A DNA stretch of 48,494 nucleotides from Amoebophrya sp. AT5.2 (Eukaryota; Sar; Dinophyceae; Syndiniales; Amoebophryaceae), in the NCBI GenBank assembly GCA_005223375.1, contig RXOD01003835.1, positions 1 to 48,494 on the forward strand, given 5' to 3'. The translations under genes were made by a program, and so were the position numbers. The notes beneath the pieces are model-generated. The model did not search any database, had not been told where the DNA came from, and was given only the letters and a program-made list of their open reading frames with translations. Below, in pieces: positions 1-10,683 of this stretch (the first letter of the stretch is position 1; every line of letters starts with the position of its first letter).

Positions 1-187
1 AGACGACTTGGGGCGCGGCGACCACAGCGAACCGGGGACGAACGGAAAGACGTCGAAAACGACGGGAAATGCGGGAGCGCGCATCGGCTGTGGGGAGATC
101 ACATTGTGCTAACCGTTACCCTCGCAGAGCCGCTTTTGAAGCGCTGTATCCGCTCCCATTGTCGCATTGGACACGGTAGTCAATGAC

Positions 188-412
188 ATGGTGGATTCAG
201 CGACGAAAGATCAAGAGGACGAGGGGATAACTCCGGAAGCCGGCGAAGAACAAGCAGTAGAGCCGGTGGAGCACGAAGTGGACCCAAAGGCCCAGGAGGA
301 CGCAAAAGCCCAGGACGACGCGAAGTCCCAGGAGCAGAACGAAGAGAATAAACAAGGCGAGAAGGTGGAAAACGTCGACGCGCCGCAGCCCACGCCGGCT
401 AGTGTCGCTTGA
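188..412 (+). CDS. Short acidic Glu/Asp/Gln-rich ORF, hypothetical
   Basis: An ATG at 188 opens a 74-residue frame that is almost entirely Glu, Asp, Gln, Lys and Ala and ends PASVA before a TGA. It contains a loosely repeated AQ(E/D)DAK unit. There is no hydrophobic core, so a folded domain is unlikely. It may be the acidic tail of a gene whose earlier exons lie left of the window: an acceptor-like CTCGCAG ends near 127, but the frame of this ORF is closed by a TGA at 137-139, so a join there is not supported. It could also be a chance frame in GC-rich DNA. Function unknown. Confidence 0.25.
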   Translation: MVDSATKDQEDEGITPEAGEEQAVEPVEHEVDPKAQEDAKAQDDAKSQEQNEENKQGEKVENVDAPQPTPASVA

Positions 413-426
413 GGATGCGGATGAGA

Positions 427-470
427 GGCAACTACAACTTCAACTACAACTACAGATACAGTACAGATAT
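427..470. repeat. Short low-complexity CAACTA-type repeat
   Basis: Imperfect iterations of CAACTACAACTT/CAACTACAACTACAGATACAG. Read in one frame it gives alternating Gln-Leu. It looks like simple-sequence DNA, not a structured element. Confidence 0.6.
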
Positions 471-970
471 GCATGGAATGAACTGCTCATCTTCAAGAAT
501 AGAAATAAAGTGAAAATGCTGGGAAGGAAGAGGAACTACACGATGTATCAGTTGCAACCGCAAGAGATGAAACAAACATGGAGACTGATGCTACAAGTAG
601 GTAAAACCTGGTGCAGCGCAGAGATTACGCGGAGGCAATAGCTCGTCGGATTCGACGGTAGCGCCTTGAGTTGAAATGGTTTTTGTTTTCGTCCGTTGCT
701 TGGCCTCATCATCGTCCAAAGCGAGCCTTCGGGCGGGCTCTCGTGGTCGTGTTGCGAAGATGGGTCATATAGTGCTGTCAGAGTCAGAGCAGGATGACGT
801 CGCGACAAAAGATAAACATTTCGAACCTCTAAAATTCTAAAACAGCTTCACGCATGCTCCTGGACAGGTGTTCAGTGTGGCCGTTTTGTTTTGAAACAGA
901 TACGGACTCACAAGATAGATGCGCTTCTGTGTCTGATTTCAAATCTCTGACTGTAGTAGAATCAGAAACA
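471..970. other. Non-coding stretch, nothing recognised
   Basis: Mixed composition and only short frames on both strands. I see no RNA gene, no motif and no family similarity here. Confidence 0.5.
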
Positions 971-2627
971 AAATGGATGGCGGGGAAAGAAGATTTGACG
1001 CGTGTGCGCGATCCGTCCAGCCCGTCGCGGAGATCCCGCCACGGGCATCCTCCGGCAGCGGCAAGCCGTCGCCCACTAGCAAACTGGCACGGACGACGAC
1101 GAGATATGCCCGTCTCGAGAAGTGGAGCTCGAGAAGAAGATAGACACGCTTAGACGCAACATCGCGACGCATTCCGCTTTCGTCTCCTATTGGCCCTATG
1201 TGATTTTCTTCACATAGTGAACCGGGTGGATTCGCGGAGCCGTTCAGCAACGACAGAGACGGACTGGGCTGGTGCGGTCTTTGTTTAGTAAGTGTCCACG
1301 CCGTCGAGTTATCCCTACCGAGTGTTCTGCGCGCGGAGACCGACAAGCGAATGTCGCTGGCGATGCACGAGCACCAAAAAACAAACAAGAGGAGGAGGCA
1401 GGACAGCAATGCAGACTGGGAGGCGTGCGAGGAGGGGAAGAGAAAAGGGCGGGAATCCATAGCGTCACTGCTGTCCGAAAGCGATGAGGACCGGGAGGCG
1501 TATGAGGAAAGGCTGAGAATCAGAAGAGAAGCCAGCGCTTCCCTTCCGGGTGTCCGCCCGCCGCACAGGTTCGCTCCGCAACGAGGTCTACCAGACGAGG
1601 GCTCTGGCGGCTGAGCGATGAAGTACGCATCACATAGGAGCGCCCGCGCCTCCTCGAGACCGTCGAAACAGACGAAGAGTTCGGTCGGCTTGAGCTGGAA
1701 GGTCTCGCCCGACACGGTTTCGCGGTCGGTTTAGGCGGACATGGGCACGCTTTTGCGAGACGCTGAAAAGGCAACGAACGACGACGACGGCGCGGGCACT
1801 CAGCGAGCAGCGCGAGCCGGGTCCACTTGGGTGGCGACTTGAGCTTGGCCGCAATTTATGGCAGTGCCTTGCTGATTTGCAGCGACAGGGCGAAAGCGGC
1901 CGAGGGAGTCGCCGCGCCGTTCGGGTGTCGCCGGCCGGGCCAATGGCGAAGAAGCTGCCCCGACTTGTAGCGCCGCGGGGCGGTAGCACACACTCGAAGG
2001 CGCGGGCGCCGTGTGCACTTCGTGCACAGCTCACGAAAGGCGACGAGCGCCGCAGGTCGCTCGCAGCTGGTGGTAGATCAGAAGAAAACGGCCGCCGACC
2101 TAAAGACAGCAGCGTCGCTGCGAATGGGTTCGCGCCGATCTTATTCAATTACTACACCACCAGGTTTCCTCGCGCCAGTGGCAGCGACGTGAGTATACTA
2201 CTAACTTATGCGGAAAACCCTCAGAATAGGACAAACGGCTTGTCCGGTGTCTTTCCTATTAATGTCGCGCGCAGTGCGTAATGGTTGCACAACCGGGCGC
2301 AAACTTCGCAGCGATGCAACGAGACGCTACATCCCCGCGCGCGACGGTTTCTACACCGGTTCCGCAGCGCTATGGAGCCCCAAGATGGGGGCGAACGCTG
2401 GATAACGTATAATAGAATAAGAATTGTCCAGAAAATTGGAAGCAGAAAGGATCTTTGAGTACATACCGCCTCCCACGGTCCGGCACGGCTCTCCTTGGCG
2501 TCCGAGTCTGTTCCCATCCCTCGCCCAAGGCGTTGCCGAAGGTGACACCTTCGCGAACGCCGTTGCGGTATTGAGGCGCAAAGAAGGAGCGCACCGCACG
2601 CACCGACCGATGCGTGCCGGCAAGTAG
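971..2627 (+). pseudogene. Broken coding-like region, probable decayed coiled-coil gene
   Basis: This GC-rich stretch reads as protein only if the frame is changed repeatedly. Segments that look coding are: from the ATG at 973 (a Ser/Pro-rich start); about 1098-1190 in another frame, including VELEKKIDTLRRNIATHSA (charged, helical); 1282-1614, charged with EDREAYEERLRIRREAS; about 1645-1760 in a third frame, including ETVETDEEFGRLELEGLARH; 1877-2281; and 2424-2627, with KLEAERIFEYIPPPT. They are separated by in-frame stops. Either this is a pseudogene of a helical protein, or a live gene whose introns do not follow the GT...AG pattern of its neighbours. A minus-strand frame of 258 codons over 939-1715 is treated as a shadow. 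No family was recognised. Confidence 0.45.
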
Positions 2628-2837
2628 ACGCAGCACCAATTTCTAATGGCCGAGCAGCAACAGCAGCGCAGCAGCAGTAAAGACTTGCGGCACCTGGTGC
2701 GCACCTCGGCGTCGTGGTTTCGTCGCTCCGCAAAAATACTTACGTACGGGGAACTTCTCAACGGTTGAGGTTGACAGCAAGACTAATAAAGTAGATTTTT
2801 CGATTACGTCGATCTCAGCCTCACTCATGGTGCCACG

Positions 2838-3509
2838 ATGATGCGGCCCGTTTGCGCTCGTGGCTCCGCTGAAGCCCTTTCTTGCCTGCGGAATACAATT
2901 TTCGGTCGACATGCTGCTGGAACAAGTATCTCAGGCAAGGCGTTTGCTTCATCAGGAGCACGACCTTTTTCATCAACGCCCTGCTCCGTTACTCACAGTT
3001 CCAGTTGTAGCTCTACGTCTCCGTCTGCTTCAGCTCCATTTGCAGCTTCTGCTCCGCCTTCGGCCGCTTCTGCTTCGTCGATCAAGATGCCGCTGTCCCT
3101 CACCGCCCACGGCCTTTTGCGCGGCTCGGGACCGAGACTGGGGATGCCGTGGGACCGCGAGAACTGGTGCAAGAAGATGCGCAGGTACGTTAAGAACCGT
3201 TGGGCGTCTCAAAGACTCGGCCCCTCCGCGTGGCTCTGTCGCCAGCCGTACCAGGAGGCGACTATTTTCACGTGGCCAGGGCACCTGAACCGGTACGGCC
3301 TGCCGCGGTGGGCGCGGACGGCGGGCTGCGATCGACCGGACAAGGACCGAGCTAAATTCTGTAACATGAGCAGCGTGCACAACCAGGACTGGCGGAAGCG
3401 GGGCATGGCGAGGCCGTCGCATGTAGAGAACAGTTTGGGACCAGACTGCGAATCCGGGCACGCGCTTCTACGCTCGAAAGACATCAAGTACGTGCGCAGC
3501 TACGTGTGA
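2838..3509 (+). CDS. Probable mitochondrion-targeted protein of unknown function
   Basis: Tandem ATGs at 2838 and 2841 start a 223-residue protein. The first 50 or so residues are rich in Arg, Ser and Ala, lack acidic residues apart from one Glu, and contain ARPFSST, typical of a mitochondrial presequence. A Ser/Ala-rich linker (about 50-82) follows. The remainder is basic and Trp-rich (WDRENWCKKMRRYVKNRW, QDWRKRGMARPSH), suggestive of an RNA-binding or mitoribosomal protein, but no family was recognised. The printed stop at 3507-3509 overlaps donor-like GTGTGAG. Splicing from 3503 to an acceptor at 3635 keeps phase 0 and adds a 36-residue basic tail ending at 3746 (see findings). Targeting is inferred from composition only. 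Confidence 0.55.
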   Translation: MMRPVCARGSAEALSCLRNTIFGRHAAGTSISGKAFASSGARPFSSTPCSVTHSSSCSSTSPSASAPFAASAPPSAASASSIKMPLSLTAHGLLRGSGPRLGMPWDRENWCKKMRRYVKNRWASQRLGPSAWLCRQPYQEATIFTWPGHLNRYGLPRWARTAGCDRPDKDRAKFCNMSSVHNQDWRKRGMARPSHVENSLGPDCESGHALLRSKDIKYVRSYV

Positions 3510-3746
3510 GTTCCTCCCTGAAGGAAGATGGGTTGCTCTGCAAACAGCACAAAGTACACGCTGATGTTGAAACTACTTGCAACAGCACGTGCTTCGAGGC
3601 TGTGCAAGACGAAGGACACTTCAATTTTCGGATAGCGGCCGCAACCACGGAAGATGTCCACCGTGTCGAAAGAACGGAACCAGAACTACAACGCAAAGTG
3701 GATCTTAGAGACGGGTAGAGCTGCTATCACAGCGGCCGACAACTAG

Positions 3747-4269
3747 GAGAGCGTGAGTGAGGAACTGGAAGCGGAGCGTGCTCCTGTGTCGTGAAATTAA
3801 TAGGAGAGAAAACGGACGACCACGCAGCAAATTTGTATCTTCGTCCCGTCGAGAGCAAAACGCTTAACACGGCTGAGCAGAGCTAGAAGCGAGTGCGACT
3901 TGTTGTACTTCCTTGAGGTTGAGTTTGAGATTCTTCGTCCGTTATTTACCTTCTGCAGCACGGTAAGGCTAAGGATAAGGTTTGAAGTTTTACTTTGACG
4001 CTGCGCGCGGGTGCGAGACCGACACCGAGTAGAGTTTACGTGTTTGTTAATTTTCTTTCGTTGGGCTTGGGCCTCCGCCTCTTGTACGTAGAGCAGTTTC
4101 CTTTTTGACCACGACGACATGATGAATCAATGAACAATTCCTGAATGAAACAAGATGGGCCGCATAAGTAGCGCCACCCCGGCCTCGTCTGCACGGTGGC
4201 TGGGGGAGGCAAGCGGAAGCTTCCTTGCTATCCGACCAGGAGCACAGCAGGGCCGCAAGTAGAAACGGA
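3747..4269. other. Intergenic, nothing recognised
   Basis: Spacer between the probable mitochondrial protein and the propeller-like gene. Frames are short and antisense. No motif seen. Confidence 0.5.
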
Positions 4270-5370
4270 ATGATCTCTTCGGGGACGAGCCGCTGCTTGT
4301 TCCGGCCGCCATCGGCACCGCGCGCGCGCGCCGGAATCCTCCTGATCGCGGGGCTTTTCGGACTTCTCATCGGAAATGCGGTTCCCGCTCTCGGCCGCGG
4401 GTTTCTGTTGATTCAGTCGGATACGGAGAACAAGATTGTGTATTCCCTGTTGCCGACGTTCGATGAGTCTGTTGCGAACAGCCAAACCGCAGACGCCGTC
4501 GCGCCGACGCTACCGCTGATCTCCGATGTGGCGAGCCCGCGTGCCATGTCGCTCTGGTCGGACGGGGTCGCCAGTCATTGGCTGTACGTTTGGGACGCAA
4601 CTACGCAGGACCTGTACAAGTACCAAATCACGGCCAACGGCGACGACACGCTGAGCGCCGCACGGGCGCTGGAACCGGTCGCGCAGGGGCTCGACGTGGG
4701 CGCGCTCGCCGTCGACAACGCGCAGAACGTGTACTACTCGAATGGGGAGGGGGGGTCGCTAACGAAGCTCCCGTTCACGGACCGCAGCGCGTCGGCAACC
4801 TTGTTTTCGAACAACTTCAACATCAACGGGCCGAAGGCGCTGACTACCGACGCCCTGTACGTGTACTGGGGGAATTCTGCGACGGGAAGAGCAAGCGGCT
4901 CCGCCGTGATGGCCCCGACGAAGCAGCTGCCGGCGAGCCAGACCATATACCCACGGCAGCTCACGAGGAACGTGGCCGCGGCGGACGGCGTGTGCGCCTC
5001 CGACAACCACCTGTTCTACACGAGCGCGAAAAACGTGTTCGTGGTGCGGAAAAACAACACGGCGCCCACGGAAAACTTCAAGCTGGTGAACGAAAATTTC
5101 GTCCAGGCGTCTGGCTGCGCGTCGGACGTTGCCCGGGGCGCGATCTACGTCGCGGACCAGACGCAGGGCGCGGTTTATGAGTTGCCGGCAAACTTTCAAC
5201 AGCTCCGGGAGATCTTGACGCTGACGAAGATTGCGGAAATGGACGGCGCGACGGAGCTGGCGGTGCTGCGAAGCGCGGGGCAGCGGAGTTTGGTGGTGGG
5301 GACCGCGGTCTTCGTCGGGGCAGTGATCAGTTGGACGTGCAGCTTTTGGGGACTGATGTCGGTTGTGTGA
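4270..5370 (+). CDS. Membrane-anchored beta-propeller-like protein, single exon
   Basis: The ATG at 4270 is the first in a frame that opens upstream without one, and it gives 366 residues. A basic N-terminus (residues 1-20) is followed by a hydrophobic segment at about 21-38 (ILLIAGLFGLLIG), a signal peptide or signal anchor. The middle (about 45-335) contains repeated strand-like units such as LYVWDATTQDLYKY, ALAVDNAQNVYYS, DALYVYWGNS and AIYVADQTQGAVYEL. These have the rhythm of an NHL/YWTD-type propeller, the part of each blade that reports a bound cofactor or ligand state in known families. A second hydrophobic stretch ends the protein (about 340-366). I infer a luminal or extracellular propeller tethered to a membrane. 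The exact family, ligand and location are not determined. Confidence 0.75.
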   Translation: MISSGTSRCLFRPPSAPRARAGILLIAGLFGLLIGNAVPALGRGFLLIQSDTENKIVYSLLPTFDESVANSQTADAVAPTLPLISDVASPRAMSLWSDGVASHWLYVWDATTQDLYKYQITANGDDTLSAARALEPVAQGLDVGALAVDNAQNVYYSNGEGGSLTKLPFTDRSASATLFSNNFNINGPKALTTDALYVYWGNSATGRASGSAVMAPTKQLPASQTIYPRQLTRNVAAADGVCASDNHLFYTSAKNVFVVRKNNTAPTENFKLVNENFVQASGCASDVARGAIYVADQTQGAVYELPANFQQLREILTLTKIAEMDGATELAVLRSAGQRSLVVGTAVFVGAVISWTCSFWGLMSVV

Positions 5371-6587
5371 GGAGAATGCGTGGTGAGGATGCTGCTGTGA
5401 TCATGTGGGGCTAGATCCACTTTGCATCTGAAACTGAAGATGAAGAACAGTGGAGGGCAACGCGTTCGCGTCGACTTGTTGCTATCCGCTGTAGGGGCTG
5501 CGTCTGTACAACTAGCGTGGCTACGCAGGTGCATCAGCATCGCTTCTGCTTCTGCCTTCGCAGCCGTAGCGCTGCGAAGAACATTCAGCGTGAATCGGAT
5601 TGCATTCTCAGACCGAAACTCGCAGCTGGGGCTACGCATATTGCGCAACTGGAGCCGAGCGCGGTGCGATGTTCATCGACTGATTCAGACGTACTGTCGA
5701 TGTGGCCTTCTTCTGAAGAAGCCGCTTTCTTGCCGATCTTTTCTCCTCTCATCTTGTCTAGACACGTAAACAATGAAGCGCAGCGGAGCTGCGGATGATC
5801 ATGATTGATGAAAACATGAGCGGCCGCTTGCGAAGTGGGGCGCAGCGAACCATCTGAACATCTGATGCGATCGCTCGCTTCGTATTGATTCGTCATTGTG
5901 GTCGTGCTGGTCTGATCTAATCTTCATGTGTCTCGAAAAGTAAGAGTTTGCACCCTAAACCTAAAGGATTTTGCACCGAGATGTCGTCAAGCGCATCCGT
6001 CTCCTGGCTCTGGCACATTTGTTTTCGTATCAACGTGACCACCTCGTCCGCTTCGCGATGTTTCCTTGATGAATTACAACTTGCGTTGTCGTTAAAGTAG
6101 CATCCGCCGAAGAAGGACGTCTGTATCTGTAGAAGCGTCTTCAGCGTCTGCGTCAAGAGTCGTGCCTTGCGTCAAGAAAAAACGTGGAAGAATTGGCACG
6201 TATCCTTGTGATGAAGATTGAGCATGGTGCCCGTCTGGTGACTGACACTCACGTTGAGTCCGACTCCGATGAACCAATGGATTTCTCATTTCGTCAGCCA
6301 GACAAAGAACTTACTTGACTTGTTCACTGTTGTCTTTGTTTTTCCACCCCAATATCCCCGCATCCATTGAGTTCTTTACGTCGGCTGCGGCTGTTTGAAA
6401 TTGCGAGAAAGTAAGATGTCACGTTTTGCCCCCGGTGGCTCCATCTTAAGTGGGACGCGCACAGACGCATTGAGCAGCAGAAACTTTTCACATCGCATGA
6501 CTACAAAGATGATTGCATTCAAAAATACGAGGGCGCTATCTTTACGAGAGTCAAACATTACCCCACGAATCTGCTCTCCAACCCACG
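5371..6587. other. Intergenic, nothing recognised
   Basis: About 1.2 kb of lower-GC sequence. Several frames of 60-115 codons exist on both strands but none has domain-like content. I see no RNA gene. Confidence 0.5.
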
Positions 6588-9500
6588 ATGCTCACGAGTC
6601 GCGATCGGCCGCGGCGGCAGCAGAGCCCCACTTCTAGCACATCGTGGACCCGTTATTCTCCATCAAGAGGTCGACGGCAAGGACCTGGAGTACAACAACA
6701 TCCGGCCGCAGGCCTCCCGCGCGGCCCTCCACAAATAACTTCGAACTCACCGGACGGCTCACGGTCACCTTCATTTTCTCCTGTGGTACAAGTTCTGGCC
6801 CCACCACCTACTTCCGCAAGAAAAAGCGTCGGTGGATACGAGACCGAGATGGAGGGGGGACCGCCGGTAGACGCATTGGACCGCTTGCGGTTGGAACTGC
6901 AAGACGATATCCGGGCACAAGAAGCAAATTTCCAGCCGCGCACGAGCGTCGCTGACCTTGGAAGGGGGCCATCCTCGCCACGACCACGTCCTAAGGGCGA
7001 AAACTCCGATCTGCAGTTCCTGCACACGCCGGGAAGAAGGTATTTTTAAAAGCGCATCTACAATCACGTCGTTGCGGTCGCTCTGCTTCTTGCTAATTCA
7101 TGCTTTGGCTTCTTCCCCTTCCTATTAATTTAACTCCTATTCCTTTTCCTATCGCAAAAACCGACCCTGCTTACACGACAGGTCTCGTCTCCAAGAAGCC
7201 GGCGGCGTGGTCGCAGAGCGGCGGCAGAGGGAGTTGTACCGACTTGAGCTGGACAGGCAAATCGAGGAGAAGAAGCAGCAGGAGCGTTCCCGGCGCGCGC
7301 AAGAGCGGGAGCAGGAGCGGGAGCATGTCCGCATGAACTCTGCACGCGGTGGCGGACCTCAGGTTAATACTGGCCAGCACTATGCGAATCCCCAGTCGAT
7401 GACGCCCATGCATCCGGTGACGCCGTTGCCGACAGGAAGCCACAGCATGTTCGTGTCGGAGAGTTTCACGCACGGCGACATCCCTGCGGGGATGCCGTCG
7501 GCAGCGAGTAAGGACTTCGTCTACTCACCGGTCGACGTGACGACCGGGGAACACCGGTCGCGGTCGCCGTCCAACGGACCGCTGACTGCCGAGGCGAGGA
7601 GGCGGTCACGCACTACAACGCGGCAGCAGTACAACGCGCACGCGATAATTCCGAACGGCGACCCGTGGGCGACTACTTCAGGATTGCTCGGGTTGGGAGG
7701 ACGGGATGGAGTGAACGCGACGGCTGCGCCGGGCAACCACGTGACGGATTTCCAGGTGCAGATGTTTGCGGGCCCAGGACGGGAATTCGGGACCGGGCTG
7801 TTCGCGGGGCTGGGCGCGTACTCATCACCGAAGCGGAAAGAGGTGGTCGCAAAGGAGCTGCAGGCAGAGCTCGCACGACAGATAGCGGAGAAAAGACTGC
7901 GCAAGGAGCTGCAGCAGGCGCGAGACCGGCAGGAGGGGCAGCGGGAGGAGCGACGGTTAGCGCAGGAGCGAGAGGATCTCCTGCGGCAGTACGAGGCGGA
8001 AAAGCTGCGGTCGAAGGGCACGAGCAGTACATCCGGAGCAGCCGGAAGCGGAGGCACGCGGGCGGATACCTACGTCAGCGAGCAGTACAGGCCGTCGCCC
8101 GTCGCTGCGAGAGCGACGTCCACACGAAACGGCGCGCCAGCAGCAGCCGGAACAACGCCAAGGATATCCTCGTCTCGCCGCCCCAAGATCGACATTGACG
8201 CCGAGTGGGCCGAATGGAAGAAGCAGAACGACCTCGTGAAGACCCCCGTAGGCACGCCACCACCGTCGCGCGGAAGGGAGATTCCCCGAAGTCCACCGAG
8301 CGAGGCCGACATTCACGATGGCATTTTCCTCTCGCCGCCGCCAGCTGCAAACAACGGCGAATCCAAAACATCGTCTTCCGAAGCGATGCCAATGGGGCGG
8401 CAACCGCAGGACCAGCGACCGTTCGACATGTCCCCGGAGCGGCGGATGCAAGAATACGAGCGGATGCGGGACGAGTGGGAAGCGAATTTCCGTAGCCTAA
8501 AACCGCCATTCGTCGATGTGGGCGCCCCTCCGAAGGTGTCCTTCTTCAATCACGAGGCGTTTCCGGACGCGTACCCGCGGTTCGGGAGTGCGCTCGCGCG
8601 GGAACCGGGTATGCAAGAAGAGTACTCTCACATGATTGGAGGAGGTGGAAACGGCATTGCGTCAAAAACCTCGAGTGGAGCGACCGGAGGACGGGTCCCG
8701 GCTTTGGCGTATTCGAACGAACAATCGGTACCGCATCCCGATTTGGCGAGCGGGGGCCCGAACGGCACTGCCATGCAGTACCCGAATCGGTTTGATGGGA
8801 CGCGCGCACGAGCCACGGACGTGGTCGCACAGAGAGAGTCGCAGATAACGCGGCTGCATAGAGCGAACAACGACAGCCTCCAGCAAGAGCTGGACAAGTT
8901 GAAGGAGCAATCGAAGCAGCAGCGCGTGGATATCCGCTCGCAGATGAACAATTTGAAACAGGAGGCGCATCACGTGCAAATTGCGCACCAGAAAGCGCTG
9001 TACGAGGATTTCATGGGCGTGCAGACGGTGCTAAACTCTCCGGTGAAAGAAGCGAGAGGTAAATTGATTTTTCCGGCGCGCTCTCCTTTTCTAGTACCTC
9101 CACAGTCACAAACGAATGATGAAGGTTTCTTTTGCAATTCGCGAAATGCTTGGAGGCGAGTCCTATTTCATAAAAAACCCACATCTTCAGCCCTGACCAG
9201 CTATGAGCTCGGGCTTTCCGGCTGGAACGGGCCCACTATGGGCGAGGCGCTCCAGAACGAACTCGCTCGTCCCCTGAACGCGGAATCGACCCTCATCCCC
9301 GAGCGTGCTTCGGTGCTCGACGCGCTGTACGGGCCGTCCGCGCGGAAGGAAATGCTCAACGAGTTTTTGTCCGCCGAGCGCGAGCGCCTCTACGGCCACG
9401 TTCTGTACCAGTCGCCGCCGACGCAGGCAAAGTCCGCCTTCGAGCACTCTAAATCCCAGTCCAAGGCGTCCGAGGCGCAAGAAGCCATGTTGCGCCGCAG

Positions 9501-10683
9501 CAACTGGACGGCACTGGCACCGAAGGAGGGGGAGCCGGAGGGCAGCTTGCTTGGCATCGAGAAGCCGCCGCAGTATCCGACGATTTCGAACATCGAATTT
9601 GAACCGGGCGAAATCGGTTACGTCGAGAAACATCGTCCGTCGTCAAAGGGACCTTTTGTGTTGACGGAGGAGGACGAGAATTTGCTGCGGACCGACGGTT
9701 GGTTGAGTCAGCTGCCCGACGGGCGGGAGCACGTGACGCCGCCCAGGTCGCCCGTGACGAAGATGGACCCCCCGATCTACGTCGCGCCGCCAGCTGTCAT
9801 TCGCAAATTGGTTCACGGCAGCGGCTCGGAGGAGGAGGAGGACGAAGGGGAGAGCAACGCTCCTCTGTCCCTATCGTACAGCGCAAACGCGACGCCGCGC
9901 AGCGCCGGGGCAGACTCGTTAAACGCGGATATCGTGCGGGGGCACGGAAGTGGGGCCAGTAGCAAGCAAAAAATAGGCGGCGGCTGGTTCAACATCAGGG
10001 TTTTGCAAGAGAAGAGGACGAAAAAGCTGTCAAAAACAGAACCAGAAGAAGATGAAGAACCAGCGGGAAAATGGTTCAACATAGAAGTGCTGAAGAACAG
10101 GAAAGGTAACAGTACTGCGGCAGAATCAATGGAATTCCCGCCCTCTGCCGACGCGGAGAACATCGACTACACCCTGATCTACCGTCGCGCCGCGGACGGT
10201 TCCGGTGGCGAGCTCACAGTCTCTCGTGACGAACTGCAAAGACTCGCGCGATCCGCCGACACCCTCTACGTTTTCAGCGACCAGCACCACTTCGTGAAGC
10301 TGCGGCCTGGTGTCAGGTGGCCGCTGAACCGCCTCGCCACTGGTTGGCCGTTCAGCGTAGGCCCGTCGATGAAATTCGCCGATCATGATGAGGATAGCAT
10401 TGCGCACCCAGACGCGGGCGGCGAAGACGATGTGCCCGTGGAAGGTGAGTTTCAGATAACGGAAAAAATTGCACGCACAACTTGGACCGGCCCCTGCACC
10501 ATGAGCATGGTCTACCCGTTTGCACAAGCGCCAGAAGTGTACAAAGATGCAGAGGCGTACCTTTACCACGCCTGCTACAACGCGGAAGGGCTGCAGCTAC
10601 TGGTTGGGAGTGGAGAAGGGAGCTGTGGCTGGCAACAAGGAATTGCAGACGATATCAAGGTGTGTCTGGGAGTCGCAAAGTAG
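6588..10683 (+). CDS. Large coiled-coil protein, weakly CSPP1/CCDC66-like
   Basis: Exons 6588-7039, 7182-9058 and 9191-10683 join in phase (phase 2 then phase 1) to give 1,273 residues. Intron 7040-7181 is GT...AG. Intron 9059-9190 is 132 bases, stop-free and in frame, so it could also be read through, but its base composition drops and it ends in TCTTCAG. The start was chosen at 6588 because Ser/Arg-rich coding sequence begins there; an in-frame ATG lies at 6513. The protein has charged helices LELDRQIEEKKQQ (just after exon 2 begins), ELQAELARQIAEKRL and DSLQQELDKLKEQSKQQ, long Pro/Ser/Gly-rich spacers, two copies of WFNI(R/E)VL near 9984 and 10071, and a compact C-terminal domain (about 10150-10680). 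The DRQIEEKK style recalls centrosomal and ciliary proteins such as CSPP1 and CCDC66. That link is weak. Confidence 0.8.

Noticed and set aside
939..1715. 258-codon minus-strand frame
   Set aside because: It overlaps GC-rich + strand coding-like segments and its sequence is Ser/Leu/Arg-rich, as expected for antisense of such DNA.
7207..7209. GTG at 7207 as the start of the coiled-coil gene
   Set aside because: Not an ATG; an upstream exon joins in phase through intron 7040-7181.
10444..10449. GTGAGT in the coiled-coil gene as a donor
   Set aside because: The frame continues with well-formed protein (FQITEKIARTTWTGPCTMS) through it to the natural stop.
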